From Flavobacteriales bacterium (GTDB lineage: Bacteria > Bacteroidota > Bacteroidia > UBA10329), in contig JACJZQ010000007.1 of the NCBI GenBank assembly GCA_020635495.1, positions 62,001-126,000 on the forward strand: 64,000 bases of DNA. Reading direction: 5' to 3'. A program made the translations under genes and the position numbers. Below the pieces are notes generated by a model, which was given only the letters and a program-made list of their open reading frames with translations, searched no databases and was not told the DNA's origin. Within the stretch, counting starts at the first letter, position 1. Each line of letters opens with the position of its first letter. Shown one piece after another: positions 8,895-19,042 of this stretch.

Positions 8895-9710
8895 GTGAAG
8901 CGAATCCTAGCAGTTCTTTTGGGGTTGGTCATCGTCACCATCCCAATTTACTTTTACCTGTATCGGACAGTTGACCTTGCGAAACCACCTATCATACTCG
9001 GACATGGTGGAATGGGAGTCCGTGCAACCTATCCTTTGAACACCAACGAATCGGTTATCCGAGCACTGCAGCAACGGGTTGATGGCGTTGAACTGGATGC
9101 TAGGTTGAGTGCTGATGGAATTCTATTTGCTATTCATGACAATGAGTTGGCAGGACAAACGAATTGTATAGGAACTGTTAGCAGCACACCGAGTAATGAA
9201 TTGCATGCATGCAATTTCGAGGCGTGGTTCAAGGAATTCCCAATCTACAGTATAGAGCAGTTTTACAACATTTTGAGCCTTTACAATACTTCGGTTTCTC
9301 TTGATCTGAAATCGGATGTAAATGCATCAGACTCTTCGCTTCAAAGACTAACAGAACAACTGCATTTGTTGGAAGCAAATTTCCCAAAGGTTACCTCATA
9401 CTATGAGACCTCAGATATCGAGATTTTAAAGCATCTGAAGCAGGCTGGGTTGAAATCGCCATTGCTGTTGAACCATCAGCAATTTGGCGAAGCAATGGAG
9501 TTAGTGGTTCAGCACAAACTGGATGGAATCATCTTCCACATGGACAACATCTCGAAAGAACAAGTAGAGGAAGCTCATCGCCAAGGACTCACCGTGGCAA
9601 TCTGGGGATGCGGCTCCGTATTCAGTAATCGGAAAGCGTTGGAGCTGGAAGCAGACGTCATACAAACGGATGACATTCCATCCATGATGCGACTGCTCGG
9701 TAAAAACTGA
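8895..9710 (+). CDS. Glycerophosphodiester phosphodiesterase family protein
   Basis: The start is GTG immediately after the previous stop. The 271-residue protein has an N-terminal membrane helix (residues 4-24), so it is probably tethered to the inner membrane facing the periplasm. GDPD TIM-barrel landmarks are present in order: GHGG with the catalytic His, the ELDARLS metal-ligand Glu/Asp pair, HDNEL with the second His, and a C-terminal QTDDI. It likely hydrolyses glycerophosphodiesters or related phospholipid head groups. The first motif is GHGG rather than the usual AHRG, so substrate could differ. Confidence 0.83.
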   Translation: MKRILAVLLGLVIVTIPIYFYLYRTVDLAKPPIILGHGGMGVRATYPLNTNESVIRALQQRVDGVELDARLSADGILFAIHDNELAGQTNCIGTVSSTPSNELHACNFEAWFKEFPIYSIEQFYNILSLYNTSVSLDLKSDVNASDSSLQRLTEQLHLLEANFPKVTSYYETSDIEILKHLKQAGLKSPLLLNHQQFGEAMELVVQHKLDGIIFHMDNISKEQVEEAHRQGLTVAIWGCGSVFSNRKALELEADVIQTDDIPSMMRLLGKN

Positions 9711-10136
9711 TTACTTCTCCAGCGTTAGCGTATAATCCCAACTCTGATTGGCATTGATCAAGAAATTGAACGTAGCAACTTGCTTGTTTTCTTGATCAAT
9801 TACCCGTGTCCATTCCATATCCGGATCGTTCACTCTTTCAATGATGATAAGACTATTGGAGGCAGACCAACTGAAACTGCCGGTCTGTGGATATTGAGTT
9901 CCACCCAACGTGTAAGAATAGTTCTGCTCTCCGGTTCCATTACTTCGAAATGTGATGGTACCTGTTGGATTGCTATCAATAATTGGCGGAGCAGAATTGC
10001 CACCTGAATTGAACACACCCTGAACCTCGGTAACATTCCAAGTTCCTACCAACACCTTGTCAATACCCTCTTTGCAACCTGAAAGAACAACCGAACTGAC
10101 AGCGGCAACAAGAGCAACAAACACTAATTTCTTCAT
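9711..10136 (-). CDS. Lipoprotein with lipocalin-like domain
   Basis: The 141-residue protein has a lipoprotein signal peptide with lipobox VLSGC (Cys21) and a small beta-rich domain. It contains LVGTWNVTEVQG and TITFRSNGTG, as in the lipocalin-like/META-type lipoproteins common in Bacteroidota. Role unknown. Its stop codon abuts that of the GDPD gene, so the two genes converge with no intergenic space. Confidence 0.78.
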   Translation of the reverse strand: MKKLVFVALVAAVSSVVLSGCKEGIDKVLVGTWNVTEVQGVFNSGGNSAPPIIDSNPTGTITFRSNGTGEQNYSYTLGGTQYPQTGSFSWSASNSLIIIERVNDPDMEWTRVIDQENKQVATFNFLINANQSWDYTLTLEK

Positions 10137-10164
10137 ATTCTGAATTTGGATGGCGCGAAGTTCT

Positions 10165-10209
10165 CAATAAACAACGGGCGCAAGACCTTGTTCAGTCAAG
10201 CGCCCGTTG
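10165..10209 (-). terminator. Intrinsic terminator of the 10220-13126 gene
   Basis: A perfect 9-bp stem, AACGGGCGC (10174-10182) with GCGCCCGTT (10201-10209), is followed on the minus strand by the T-rich run TGTTTATTG. It lies 10 bp after the stop codon of the large T9SS protein. Confidence 0.75.
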
Positions 10210-10219
10210 AGATAAACTG

Positions 10220-13126
10220 TTACTTATTGATGACCAATCTTCTCGAAAGCACACTTTCTCCGTTAGAAAGCGTGTAAGTGTAAACACCTGAACTCAGAGA
10301 AGACCCATCGAATATTATTCTGTTCTCACCTGTTGATGAGTTCAGGTTCATGCTAGATACCATTCTACCAGTAGCATCTCTAACAATGAACTGGTAAGCA
10401 CCTCTTTCTTTAGATTGGAAAGAGATGACAGAATTTCCAGTGGTTGGATTTGGAACGCTTTCTCCCAACGAGAAACCGTAAGCTTCCAACTCATCAACTC
10501 CCAAGTAAGGTCCTGTTAGAATGAATGTCTCAGACAACTGGAATCCAGTGGCGTCAGTGGCCGTAATCGTATAGGTTCCTGGCTGTAAGTTGAATCTATC
10601 TTCTGTGGTCGGTCCATCAGCCCAGCTGAAAGTTATAGGCGGGTTACCACCTGTCACCGTCACATCAATGTATCCGAAAATGTAATTACCGAATCCGTTT
10701 ACAACTGGGTTTACCGCTGTACCTGTAAGAGTCATTGTGTTGGTCAGTTCAGGATAGCAATCAGCGAATGTCACTAGAATTGGATCTCCGAACGCAGCAC
10801 AGTTGTTGGCGATGGCTGGGAAATCTCCTGGCAATGGCGGAATGTTGAATGTCTCAACCACCGTTTGTCCAGGACCGATGGTTACATCCAAACCTTCGAT
10901 CAAATAGGATTCATCTTCCGTGATCAGGTTGCAGCTATCAGCGAAGTTGATGACTACAAAATCAGGAATAGCCACATCCATCGCAGTGGTCCCTGTGTTC
11001 GTTACACTGATGGACCATTGTCCGTTCGGGTTTCCAGCAAACAGGTCGGTAAGATTCAGACAAGGAAGTGTTCCGCCCGTGGCGAAATCCAACAATTGCT
11101 GATCGATAGGCAAACCGAATGCAATCGCATCGTTCACATTCAATTGAGAACCGTCAGGGAACGTGAATACCATTGGGAAGATCTCCCAGTTGTCATCAGC
11201 TGCATCCAACGTTGGGCAGATCTCTGCGTATGGCGCACAACCTTGAAGTGTATCGTAGGTAAGAGGCGTAACATTTGGATCTTCGATGGCAAATGGCGTT
11301 ACATAGAAGTTTCCAGACACAACGCTGTCATTCAGTGTTGGGCATGAACGTGTAAACGTAACTGACTCTCCGTACTCGATAACGATATCACCGTTGTTAC
11401 CGGCAACTGTTGCGCTTGCCTGATCCACCACCGGACCAGCAGACTGAGGCGTAATGGCCCAAGCAACAGTTGTAAACGGATTTGTAGCAAATCCTGGAGC
11501 TTCAAACGTTACCGTTTCTCCACAGCACACAGTATCGTTGGCCAATGGTGTTGCAGATGCTGGGATACAAACCCAATACTCGGTAGACTGAGACGAAAAG
11601 CACAGCCCAGCATTGGCAAACGTTGCACTGAATGGTCCTACAGCACCATTGGTTGGCAATGTATCTCCAGTTTCACCCTGAACCAGAACACCATCATTAT
11701 ACCACTCCACATTGTATCCGTTAGGGTTCATCAATTCGATGTTGCCAGAGGTGCTGTTATATGACAGAATCGGAGGTTGCGGAATGGCCAGAATCTCTAC
11801 CAAAGCAGAATCAGATTCTGTTCCGCAGAAGTAGGTAGTGTCAATAACGATCAACGAATACCATCCTGTAGAATTGACCCAAATTGCAGATGAATCATCA
11901 ACGAAGCTGCCTGAGTTCAACCATTGATACTGATATGGCCCAGCAGGTCCATCAACCAGAATGGAATCTCCGGCACAAACCTGTTGCGCTGGTGAATAAG
12001 ACAGCGTTGGCTGAGCAGGAACTGGGAAAACCGAAACGGTATCGGTTGTAACAATGGTTTGGTCTACAACCGTTCCAATAGTGTAGGTTCCAAAAACTTC
12101 ATCATTGCTGAAGTTGAACGTTCCTGTACCTGAAACACTGAACGCCAATGCCCCTAGGTTATCGTTCTGACTCACATCATCATCGTCCCAAAAGGTCATG
12201 GAGAACAACAACGAATTCAATTCAATACCCAAATTGCTCCAAGATGCTGTGAGGTTATTCCCTACCCAGTTTGAAGTGAACGTTTCACCATCATTGGCGT
12301 AATCGAAGAATAGATCCGGAGCTCCTTGGCACACACCTAAAAAGCTGATTTCTTCAACATCACCACACCATCCAGAACCTGCTGCAGTTACGGTAACATC
12401 GGTCAAAACATAGTTGTAAACCGTTGTGGTCAACTCTGGGTAATAATCTCCGGGAGTATTGTAATTCTGTACTGCCGGGGTTGCACCTGTTGCGGTGTTT
12501 CCGTTCCCGAAATCCCAGCTATATTCTGTTGGCTGCAGTGGTCCAAAGTCCAATAGCGCTTCGTAGTTCACATTCAGATCGCCACAAGCAGAAGGTGGAT
12601 CATAACTGAAGCAGCAGTTACCACCAGGTGCTGGTTCAACAATCAACGGAAGCGTAAATCCCGTTGGTTGGTTGATGGTACCAATTGGTGTAGAAACGTT
12701 GGCCACAACCTGAATTACAATGTTGTAAGTACCGGGAACAGCAGGCGTTCCACACATTTTAACACAACCACGCTGAGTTACAGGGTCGTTGGTCACGGTG
12801 TAAGCACAACCAGGTTGGTCGCATTGGTAGCTCAATCCTTGCGGCATTCCGGTAACGCTTGTAACGGTAACGGAGTTTAGCGTAACTGCCTGACCAGAGC
12901 CAGAATCAGTAAAATCGCGAGGCATGAAGAAAGTCGCATTTTCATCATACGGCTGTCCTTGAACGGCATTCGGAAGCGTGGCAGGACAGAGTGCAGGTTC
13001 TATCGGATTAAGGCCAACGCCACAGTTTAGGTCAATAACACAGCCTGGACATTGAGCCAGCACTGAATTGGTTTGAAATGCGGTCAGTGCAACGACTACA
13101 AATACGAAGGATAAAAGGTTTTTCAT
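10220..13126 (-). CDS. Large secreted PKD-domain protein with T9SS type A sorting domain
   Basis: The 968-residue protein begins with a signal peptide ending VLAQC. It contains a PKD-type domain (YSWDFGNGNTATG, about residues 200-220), several Ig-like/SprB-like beta domains and a SprB-type repeat with FSWADGPTTEDRFNLQPGTY. A C-terminal T9SS sorting domain (PNPTTGNSVISF to SRRLVINK) closes it. Cysteines are unusually frequent in the first 200 residues, suggesting disulfides in the extracellular domain. Probable roles are adhesion or a surface-matrix component, but no enzymatic motif is seen. It is monocistronic with its own terminator. Confidence 0.88.
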   Translation of the reverse strand: MKNLLSFVFVVVALTAFQTNSVLAQCPGCVIDLNCGVGLNPIEPALCPATLPNAVQGQPYDENATFFMPRDFTDSGSGQAVTLNSVTVTSVTGMPQGLSYQCDQPGCAYTVTNDPVTQRGCVKMCGTPAVPGTYNIVIQVVANVSTPIGTINQPTGFTLPLIVEPAPGGNCCFSYDPPSACGDLNVNYEALLDFGPLQPTEYSWDFGNGNTATGATPAVQNYNTPGDYYPELTTTVYNYVLTDVTVTAAGSGWCGDVEEISFLGVCQGAPDLFFDYANDGETFTSNWVGNNLTASWSNLGIELNSLLFSMTFWDDDDVSQNDNLGALAFSVSGTGTFNFSNDEVFGTYTIGTVVDQTIVTTDTVSVFPVPAQPTLSYSPAQQVCAGDSILVDGPAGPYQYQWLNSGSFVDDSSAIWVNSTGWYSLIVIDTTYFCGTESDSALVEILAIPQPPILSYNSTSGNIELMNPNGYNVEWYNDGVLVQGETGDTLPTNGAVGPFSATFANAGLCFSSQSTEYWVCIPASATPLANDTVCCGETVTFEAPGFATNPFTTVAWAITPQSAGPVVDQASATVAGNNGDIVIEYGESVTFTRSCPTLNDSVVSGNFYVTPFAIEDPNVTPLTYDTLQGCAPYAEICPTLDAADDNWEIFPMVFTFPDGSQLNVNDAIAFGLPIDQQLLDFATGGTLPCLNLTDLFAGNPNGQWSISVTNTGTTAMDVAIPDFVVINFADSCNLITEDESYLIEGLDVTIGPGQTVVETFNIPPLPGDFPAIANNCAAFGDPILVTFADCYPELTNTMTLTGTAVNPVVNGFGNYIFGYIDVTVTGGNPPITFSWADGPTTEDRFNLQPGTYTITATDATGFQLSETFILTGPYLGVDELEAYGFSLGESVPNPTTGNSVISFQSKERGAYQFIVRDATGRMVSSMNLNSSTGENRIIFDGSSLSSGVYTYTLSNGESVLSRRLVINK

Positions 13127-13230
13127 GTATGGATTTTTAGCGCGGTCGCGAATTTAACCAAATTAACACCCTGCTTCAGTTTAGGTGCTAAGCATTTTAA
13201 CGAATTGGTAATCAGCTATACAGACGCAGT

Positions 13231-16029
13231 TTACTTATCTGTAGTTGCCCGCTGGCAAAATCCCGCAAAATCGCAGTATTTGCATCGCTTTTCGTCTTCG
13301 GTCTGCTCAAACGGCAAACTTGGATCGAATAACTGAACCAAAAGCTCCGTTACAAGGTCTTCAACATAATCTCTGAGTTCAGACCCTTCCAATCTGACTT
13401 TATCTTCAGAAACACTGATCTTCCGTTCAATTTCCTTTGGTCTGAGATAAAAACCCATAGGTTCGGTTTGCTGCGAAGCCTTAGTATCAGCATACAGCAA
13501 GTGGTAGAATAGCAATTGAAACGCGTTATCTGATTTCGAATCCTCAAAATCTTCTTTGCTCTTTATTTCAAACTTCTTGTCGGCATTACCGGTCTTGTAA
13601 TCAATTACTCGGATGATTCCATCAGATAGTTGATCGATACGGTCAGCTTTTCCTTTGAGACTAACAACCCTTTGCGTGCCACCTGAGGTAATGCTCAGTT
13701 CCTCAGTCAATTCTCGCTCCAACCCAACTACTGAAATTTCTTGACCACGTTCGATGGTGGCCAGATCATGGTCTATTGCCTTATGGACATACGTTTTGGC
13801 CACTTCAAAAGCCAACAGGTCTTGACCTGTCAATGCTTCATCCGTTTTCAACTGCTTATGGAAACTTGGCAACAGAAAATCTTCTGTTCTCTTCTTCATT
13901 TCATGAAGACCGCTTACGGTCAGTTGCTTACCTACAAACGGTGTATATAAGGCTTCCAATGCATCGTGAATAGCTGACCCCAACATGGCCGAATCCATCT
14001 CTTCTTCAAATGAGTCCGCCTCCTTGACCTTGGCCACATAGCGCAAATAATACTTGAGCGAACAGGTTCGGAAAGTATTCAAGGCTGATGGAGAAATTCC
14101 GTAGTCGGCAATCTCTTGCAACCGGTTTAATTCTGTTGCTGTTTTGTGAATACTGATAGATGGAGCAAGAACAGAATCAGGTATATCCTGATCGATGTGT
14201 AATTCTCTGATGGAAATATTTTCTGGTCTTTCCAACAACAGTTGTTTCACGTATCTGCTCACTTCTCCTCCACCGAAAGAGTCGGTGTCTTGGTCGTAGA
14301 TGAGCGTAACGCGTTTAGCCCTTTGCATCAATCTATAAAAGTGGTAGGCGGTAACCGCATCGCGCTCATTCTGACATGCCAATCCGTATGCCCTTCGAAT
14401 ATCGAACGTGAAATAGGAATTGGAATGCGCTGTTGATGGCAGATTTCCTTCATTGACACCGAGCATGATCACCTCTTCAAAATCGAGATTACGGGTTTCC
14501 AGCATTCCCATGATCTGTAATCCGGTAAGTGGTTCCCCAACAAAATCGAGTTGATGGTTGCGCAACAACTGGCGCCAAAACGTATGCAACGTTTTCACAG
14601 AATCAATGGCTCCGAATTCTTCGGTCAGGTCCAACAATCGCTGAGCCAACTTATCCAACAAGAAGAGAAACTCCAGTTCGATTGAGTCTTTCTCCAGCTT
14701 GGAACCAACCGAATTTATCAACGCTTTCAACCGCGTAAGAAATCCGGTTACGGTGCACCATTCGGTAGAAAAAACCTGTTGGTGCCATTCAGAAGTCGCA
14801 AGGTCGGCCTGCTTATAATTGACCCTATTGGGTCGATCCTTGGCTGATGTAACTCCTGCCCAAAGCAGAAAGAACGGGTCGTTCTCAATTGCCGCCACGT
14901 GCTGATGGTAAAAGTTGTCAGACCCTGAACCCATTCCCGCATACAATCGGAAAACATGCTCTACAAAAACGGCACTCTGAGAATGCTGCAAGCCGTAACC
15001 CATGGTAATGTTGACTCCGCTAAGCGTTTCGGGCAATGTGCCAAGGAGCGGCAGAAGCAATTGCTCATCATTCAAAACCAAAGCTGTGTTGGTCCAATTC
15101 CGGTCTCTGTTCTTCAGAATGGAGCTGGCAACTTGTGCTTGCATCATGTTTCGCTGCGTAGCAACAATATCAATCGACTTTGTTTCAGAACGAAGTCGGT
15201 CTCCCTTCCAATCAAAATTTGGGGTCAGTTTCAGATGGGCGCTTCCAGAGCGGTAACGTCTGATGTAATGACCAGCCTCATGCATGTTATCGTCTGCGTA
15301 AAAGGCATCCATATCCCAAAACAACTTTGTGTTGCCCAATTGCTGCCAAGCCTGCAGAATGTGTTCTTCAGAAACCGTTAAAGCATTGAATCCGGCAAAC
15401 CAGACGCGGTCCCAATCCGATCTGGAAACGACCGAATCCATATTCTCGGCCACTTCTCTGAAAGCCATTCCTTGGTAACCGAGTCCTTTCCCTTTCAGGA
15501 ATGCTCTCAGCTGCTCATAGAACGGAAAGAATTTCTCAACGAATTTCAGATGCTTGTCTTGAAATTCAGTCTTAACGCCTGTAGACGGATTCCACTTTTT
15601 GATGCGCTCTATGGAATGAAGCTGCGCAAATATGTCCTCTGCATCTATCAGGTTCAGGTCCAATTCGTTGATGTCGGAGAGGAAAACTGGAGCCCAATTG
15701 GCAAACAATTCAATGGTCTGAGGGTCGTCTGCCAACTCTTTGTAGATCTCATAGAACGCAAAAAGTAGGGTGGATCGATCGACCTTTACAACTGAACTGA
15801 GTCCAAAAACAAAATCCTCAATGGACAGAATGGTGGGTGCCCAAATGGCCTTGTTACTTTGTCTGGAAATGGCATCGCGAAGAAAAACCCCAGCCCGCCT
15901 GTTGGGTAATACAATGCACGTTTTGGAGAAGTCGTTTCCGCCTTGCTTGAGCAACTCAGCCGCTATGTCATCCAAGAATGTTTGCACCGTCCGAAAGGTA
16001 ATTGATTTAGCTGCTTGACCAATTAACAT
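13231..16029 (-). CDS. AddB-like PD-(D/E)XK nuclease/inactivated helicase
   Basis: This 932-residue protein resembles AddB-type recombination nucleases. An N-terminal degenerate superfamily I helicase region has IVLPNRRAGVFLR in place of Walker A. The C-terminal PD-(D/E)XK nuclease has IRVIDYKTGNADKKFE. A 4Fe-4S staple is formed by one Cys before the nuclease (FRTCSLKYYLRY) and three after it (CKYCDFAGFC). Such proteins process double-strand DNA ends together with an AddA helicase-nuclease, which is not adjacent here. No better start than ATG at 16029 is evident. It is divergent from the terC-like gene. Confidence 0.85.
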   Translation of the reverse strand: MLIGQAAKSITFRTVQTFLDDIAAELLKQGGNDFSKTCIVLPNRRAGVFLRDAISRQSNKAIWAPTILSIEDFVFGLSSVVKVDRSTLLFAFYEIYKELADDPQTIELFANWAPVFLSDINELDLNLIDAEDIFAQLHSIERIKKWNPSTGVKTEFQDKHLKFVEKFFPFYEQLRAFLKGKGLGYQGMAFREVAENMDSVVSRSDWDRVWFAGFNALTVSEEHILQAWQQLGNTKLFWDMDAFYADDNMHEAGHYIRRYRSGSAHLKLTPNFDWKGDRLRSETKSIDIVATQRNMMQAQVASSILKNRDRNWTNTALVLNDEQLLLPLLGTLPETLSGVNITMGYGLQHSQSAVFVEHVFRLYAGMGSGSDNFYHQHVAAIENDPFFLLWAGVTSAKDRPNRVNYKQADLATSEWHQQVFSTEWCTVTGFLTRLKALINSVGSKLEKDSIELEFLFLLDKLAQRLLDLTEEFGAIDSVKTLHTFWRQLLRNHQLDFVGEPLTGLQIMGMLETRNLDFEEVIMLGVNEGNLPSTAHSNSYFTFDIRRAYGLACQNERDAVTAYHFYRLMQRAKRVTLIYDQDTDSFGGGEVSRYVKQLLLERPENISIRELHIDQDIPDSVLAPSISIHKTATELNRLQEIADYGISPSALNTFRTCSLKYYLRYVAKVKEADSFEEEMDSAMLGSAIHDALEALYTPFVGKQLTVSGLHEMKKRTEDFLLPSFHKQLKTDEALTGQDLLAFEVAKTYVHKAIDHDLATIERGQEISVVGLERELTEELSITSGGTQRVVSLKGKADRIDQLSDGIIRVIDYKTGNADKKFEIKSKEDFEDSKSDNAFQLLFYHLLYADTKASQQTEPMGFYLRPKEIERKISVSEDKVRLEGSELRDYVEDLVTELLVQLFDPSLPFEQTEDEKRCKYCDFAGFCQRATTDK

Positions 16030-16094
16030 TCGGATGTGAGCAACGTGTTGCTATGGAGCATTCTTTCCGCACTTGGGCAGGATAATTTCATTGT

Positions 16095-16850
16095 ATGGAA
16101 ATTTTCTTGCATTCGGAGACTTGGATAGCGTTGCTAACGCTCACTTTTCTAGAGATCGTCCTTGGTATAGACAACATCATTTTCATCTCCATTGTAACCG
16201 ATAAACTACCCGAAAACCAACAGGCCAAAGGCAGAAACATCGGTCTAGGACTGGCATTGCTCTTCCGTGTTGGATTATTGCTTGGAATAACTTGGATCAT
16301 TGGATTTACAGAACCGATATTCAGTCTTTTTGAGCACGAATTCAGCGGAAGAGACCTCATTCTTCTGGCTGGAGGTTTGTTCCTCTTGGGAAAAAGCACA
16401 TCAGAGATCCACCATAAGCTGGAAGGGGTTGACGAGGACATGGAGCCTGGCCAAAAAGCAGGGTTAACGCTTGGAAGTGCCCTGGTTCAGATTGTTGCGT
16501 TGGATATGGTCTTCAGTTTTGATTCCATTCTTACCGCCATCGGTCTAACTGAGCATGTCATAATTATGATTGTTGCCGTAGTCCTTTCCATGATCGTGAT
16601 GATGCTGTTCTCTGGCGCCATCAGTAAGTTCATCAACAACCGACCAACCCTGCAGATTCTTGCGTTGGCATTTCTGATCCTGATCGGTTTCATGCTCATG
16701 ATTGAAGCTGTAGGATTCCACGTACCGAAAGGGTACATCTACTTTGCGGTGGCGTTCTCTCTCATTGTTGAGATGATCAATATCCGAATGCGGAAAAAGC
16801 GAAAACCGGTAACCCTCAAAAAACATATGACTCCCGATGAAAACGATTAG
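16095..16850 (+). CDS. TerC-family integral membrane protein (probable metal exporter)
   Basis: The 251-residue protein has seven or eight membrane helices and the two acidic signatures of TerC/Alx/MeeF proteins: LEIVLGIDNIIF near the N-terminus and VFSFDSI near residue 140. These conserved Asp/Asn residues are thought to bind metal, and several family members export manganese. The last 14 bp overlap the start of the TPR/SPOR gene, so the two are co-transcribed. Confidence 0.88.
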   Translation: MEIFLHSETWIALLTLTFLEIVLGIDNIIFISIVTDKLPENQQAKGRNIGLGLALLFRVGLLLGITWIIGFTEPIFSLFEHEFSGRDLILLAGGLFLLGKSTSEIHHKLEGVDEDMEPGQKAGLTLGSALVQIVALDMVFSFDSILTAIGLTEHVIIMIVAVVLSMIVMMLFSGAISKFINNRPTLQILALAFLILIGFMLMIEAVGFHVPKGYIYFAVAFSLIVEMINIRMRKKRKPVTLKKHMTPDEND

Positions 16851-18012
16851 CTCTCTACTTCTTGCCAGCTTCCTGATCTTCGGCTATCAGGTTCAAACTT
16901 TTGCCAAAGACAGTTCTCCGCTGGATCAAGCAAAGCTGTTGGTGGCAACCAATAAAACCCGCGATGCGATTCCTGTTTTGGAGAAATTGATAGCCTCTGA
17001 CCCTGAGTCTGCACCGCACAACTATTTCCTTGGAATGTGCTTGATCAAGGAAGGCGTGCGCATTGAAGAAGCGGTAAATTATCTGGTTAAGGCAGCTGAG
17101 CATTACAGCAAAACCGACCTCGACCCTGGTATGGGTGAACCAGAGTTTGTGTGGTACTATCAGGTTATTGGTTTCAGCAGATTGAAAGACTGTGAGAAGG
17201 CAAAAGCGTGCTATGATAAGTTTGTTCAGGTGTATTCTCAAGGAGACCCATTTTACACCAACGAAGCCATGAAATGGATTGAGCTTTGCCACGAACCAAT
17301 GAGAATGGCCCAAGAGATCAGAACCAGAAACTACATCAATACGCACACGTACCTCAAAGACAGGTTAACGCTGGCCGCGCCAGAGGACGATATCGTTACG
17401 CGAGATGTGAATTTCACAACCAAATCCATGCTGTATGGCGTTCAGGTTGGAGCATCGGTCACACCCACCTACACCACCGAATTCAAGAATTTGAAAAATG
17501 TTGGTGTGTATGTGGATGAGAACAAGATCTACCGTTACGTTATCGGCAATCTTGGTTTCCGCACACAAGCAGAAGAACTGCTGGAAGAAGTGAAAGCCAA
17601 AGGCTATCCGGATGCGTTCATTGTGGATATCAATCAGCCAGACACATATGGTGAAGAAGTAATGGCACTGAACGATTTGAGCATTGCACCCAAACTGAAA
17701 GGCAAGATCGAGTTCAGAGTTCAGATCGGTGCTTTTGCTGAAACGCTGCCCAAAGATCTTCGCAAGTATTACTTCGAAATTGACAAACTGAAGGAATACA
17801 GAGAAAACGACCTGACCATTCTCACGGCAGGAAAATGCGACTCATACAAAGAGGCGAACGAACTGAAAGAAGAGCTTCAGAAAATGGGCTTGGCCGACTG
17901 TTTCATTACGGCATTCAACCGCAGAAAGCGAATTCCAATGAAACTGGCTTTGGATTATCTGGATGCCGACCAAAAAGAGGAATTGACCCCTCAGAAACGC
18001 GGCAAGAAATAA
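16837..18012 (+). CDS. Periplasmic TPR protein with two SPOR domains
   Basis: The 391-residue protein has a signal peptide (about residues 1-23) and TPR-like helices (about residues 28-160, with DAIPVLEKLIASDPESAPHN). Two SPOR-type domains follow: YGVQVGASVTPTY to AFIVD (about 205-265) and FRVQIGAFAETLP to CFITAF (about 295-365). SPOR domains bind denuded septal peptidoglycan, so a cell-envelope or division-site role is likely. It overlaps the TerC gene, but no functional link between the two is obvious. Confidence 0.8.
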   Translation: MKTISSLLLASFLIFGYQVQTFAKDSSPLDQAKLLVATNKTRDAIPVLEKLIASDPESAPHNYFLGMCLIKEGVRIEEAVNYLVKAAEHYSKTDLDPGMGEPEFVWYYQVIGFSRLKDCEKAKACYDKFVQVYSQGDPFYTNEAMKWIELCHEPMRMAQEIRTRNYINTHTYLKDRLTLAAPEDDIVTRDVNFTTKSMLYGVQVGASVTPTYTTEFKNLKNVGVYVDENKIYRYVIGNLGFRTQAEELLEEVKAKGYPDAFIVDINQPDTYGEEVMALNDLSIAPKLKGKIEFRVQIGAFAETLPKDLRKYYFEIDKLKEYRENDLTILTAGKCDSYKEANELKEELQKMGLADCFITAFNRRKRIPMKLALDYLDADQKEELTPQKRGKK

Positions 18013-18034
18013 TCCGATATTTGAGGCCGATCAA

Positions 18035-19042
18035 ATGAAGATTTCGGCTTCGATATACGCCAACGGGGAGAAGGATGTTCTTGACACTGTCAAGGAGTTG
18101 GAAGCTCACCATGCCGACCTGCTGCACATCGATTGTAAGGATGATCTCTCGGTTTTTGAGGATGTATCACGTGTAAGAAGATGCACGTCTCTCCCACTCG
18201 ACCTCCACTTGATCACATCGAAGCCATTGGAATACTCGGCTGCGCTGGAAGTAAATCCGGTGGATTATCTCACCATTCAGTACGAGAACCTGAACGGAAG
18301 TCGGGAACTTCCTTCTAAAGGATTCAAGAAGTTGGGATTAGCGCTGACTTCCGATACGCCTCTAGACGCCTTCGAAGAATTTACAGACAGTTGTGATTTC
18401 GTATTGCTGATGGCAACAGAGCCAGGCGTAAGCGGTGGCACATTCAACAAGCAGAATTTCAGACGTATCCGCGAATTCAAACGGAAATTCCCGAATAAAC
18501 GTGTGCATGTTGATGGAGGCGTCAATGCCGAAGTTTCTTTCATTCTGAGGAACCTCGGGGTGCATTGCGCGGTTTCGGGATCGTACCTTTTCAAGCAGGA
18601 TTCGGTTGGTGGAGCCATGCTCAATTTGAAAAATGCTGAAGTTGATTCACACTATCGTGTGGCCGATTTCATGCGTGATATAGACGAGACACCAACCGTA
18701 AATCTGTCGGACCTGACCCTGAAAAACGTGCTTCAATCCATTGAAGATGCGAAAATGGCGTTCACGGCTGTGGTGGATAAAGCAGACTTCCTGAGTGGAA
18801 TCATCAGCAACGCAGACGTCCGAAAAGGACTGCTTAAGAACATCGACAATCTGAATGCGCTGCATGTGGAATCGCTGATCAATGCGAAGCCAATCACCGT
18901 TAAAGAAGACATGAACGTGACAGAACTGCTGCGTTTTGTGCGCCATCAATCCATACCGATTAATTACCTGCCCGTTACCGATGCCGAAGGAAAGCTGACG
19001 GGCTCACTCACATTCAACGACCTCATTAAAGGAGAAGCATGA
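18035..19042 (+). CDS. Ribulose-phosphate 3-epimerase-like barrel fused to tandem CBS domains
   Basis: Residues 1-215 form an RPE-type TIM barrel. They keep the conserved Ser6, the metal ligands His31 and Asp33 (LLHIDCKDD), His58 (DLHLI) and Asp160 (VHVDGGVN), and the phosphate loop VSGSYLF. The loop after the HxD motif is shorter than in housekeeping RPE, lacking the usual GHFVPN. Residues about 221-335 are a pair of CBS domains (DLTLKNVLQSIED to YLPVTDAEGKLTGSLTFNDL), which normally bind adenine nucleotides. This suggests an epimerase or related pentose-phosphate enzyme with nucleotide control. The stop overlaps the DAHP synthase start (ATGA). Confidence 0.75.
   Translation: MKISASIYANGEKDVLDTVKELEAHHADLLHIDCKDDLSVFEDVSRVRRCTSLPLDLHLITSKPLEYSAALEVNPVDYLTIQYENLNGSRELPSKGFKKLGLALTSDTPLDAFEEFTDSCDFVLLMATEPGVSGGTFNKQNFRRIREFKRKFPNKRVHVDGGVNAEVSFILRNLGVHCAVSGSYLFKQDSVGGAMLNLKNAEVDSHYRVADFMRDIDETPTVNLSDLTLKNVLQSIEDAKMAFTAVVDKADFLSGIISNADVRKGLLKNIDNLNALHVESLINAKPITVKEDMNVTELLRFVRHQSIPINYLPVTDAEGKLTGSLTFNDLIKGEA

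Noticed and set aside
10865..11347. 160-codon plus-strand frame inside the PKD protein gene
   Set aside because: It is antisense to a clearly coding 968-residue gene with signal peptide and sorting domain, and its composition is shadow-like.
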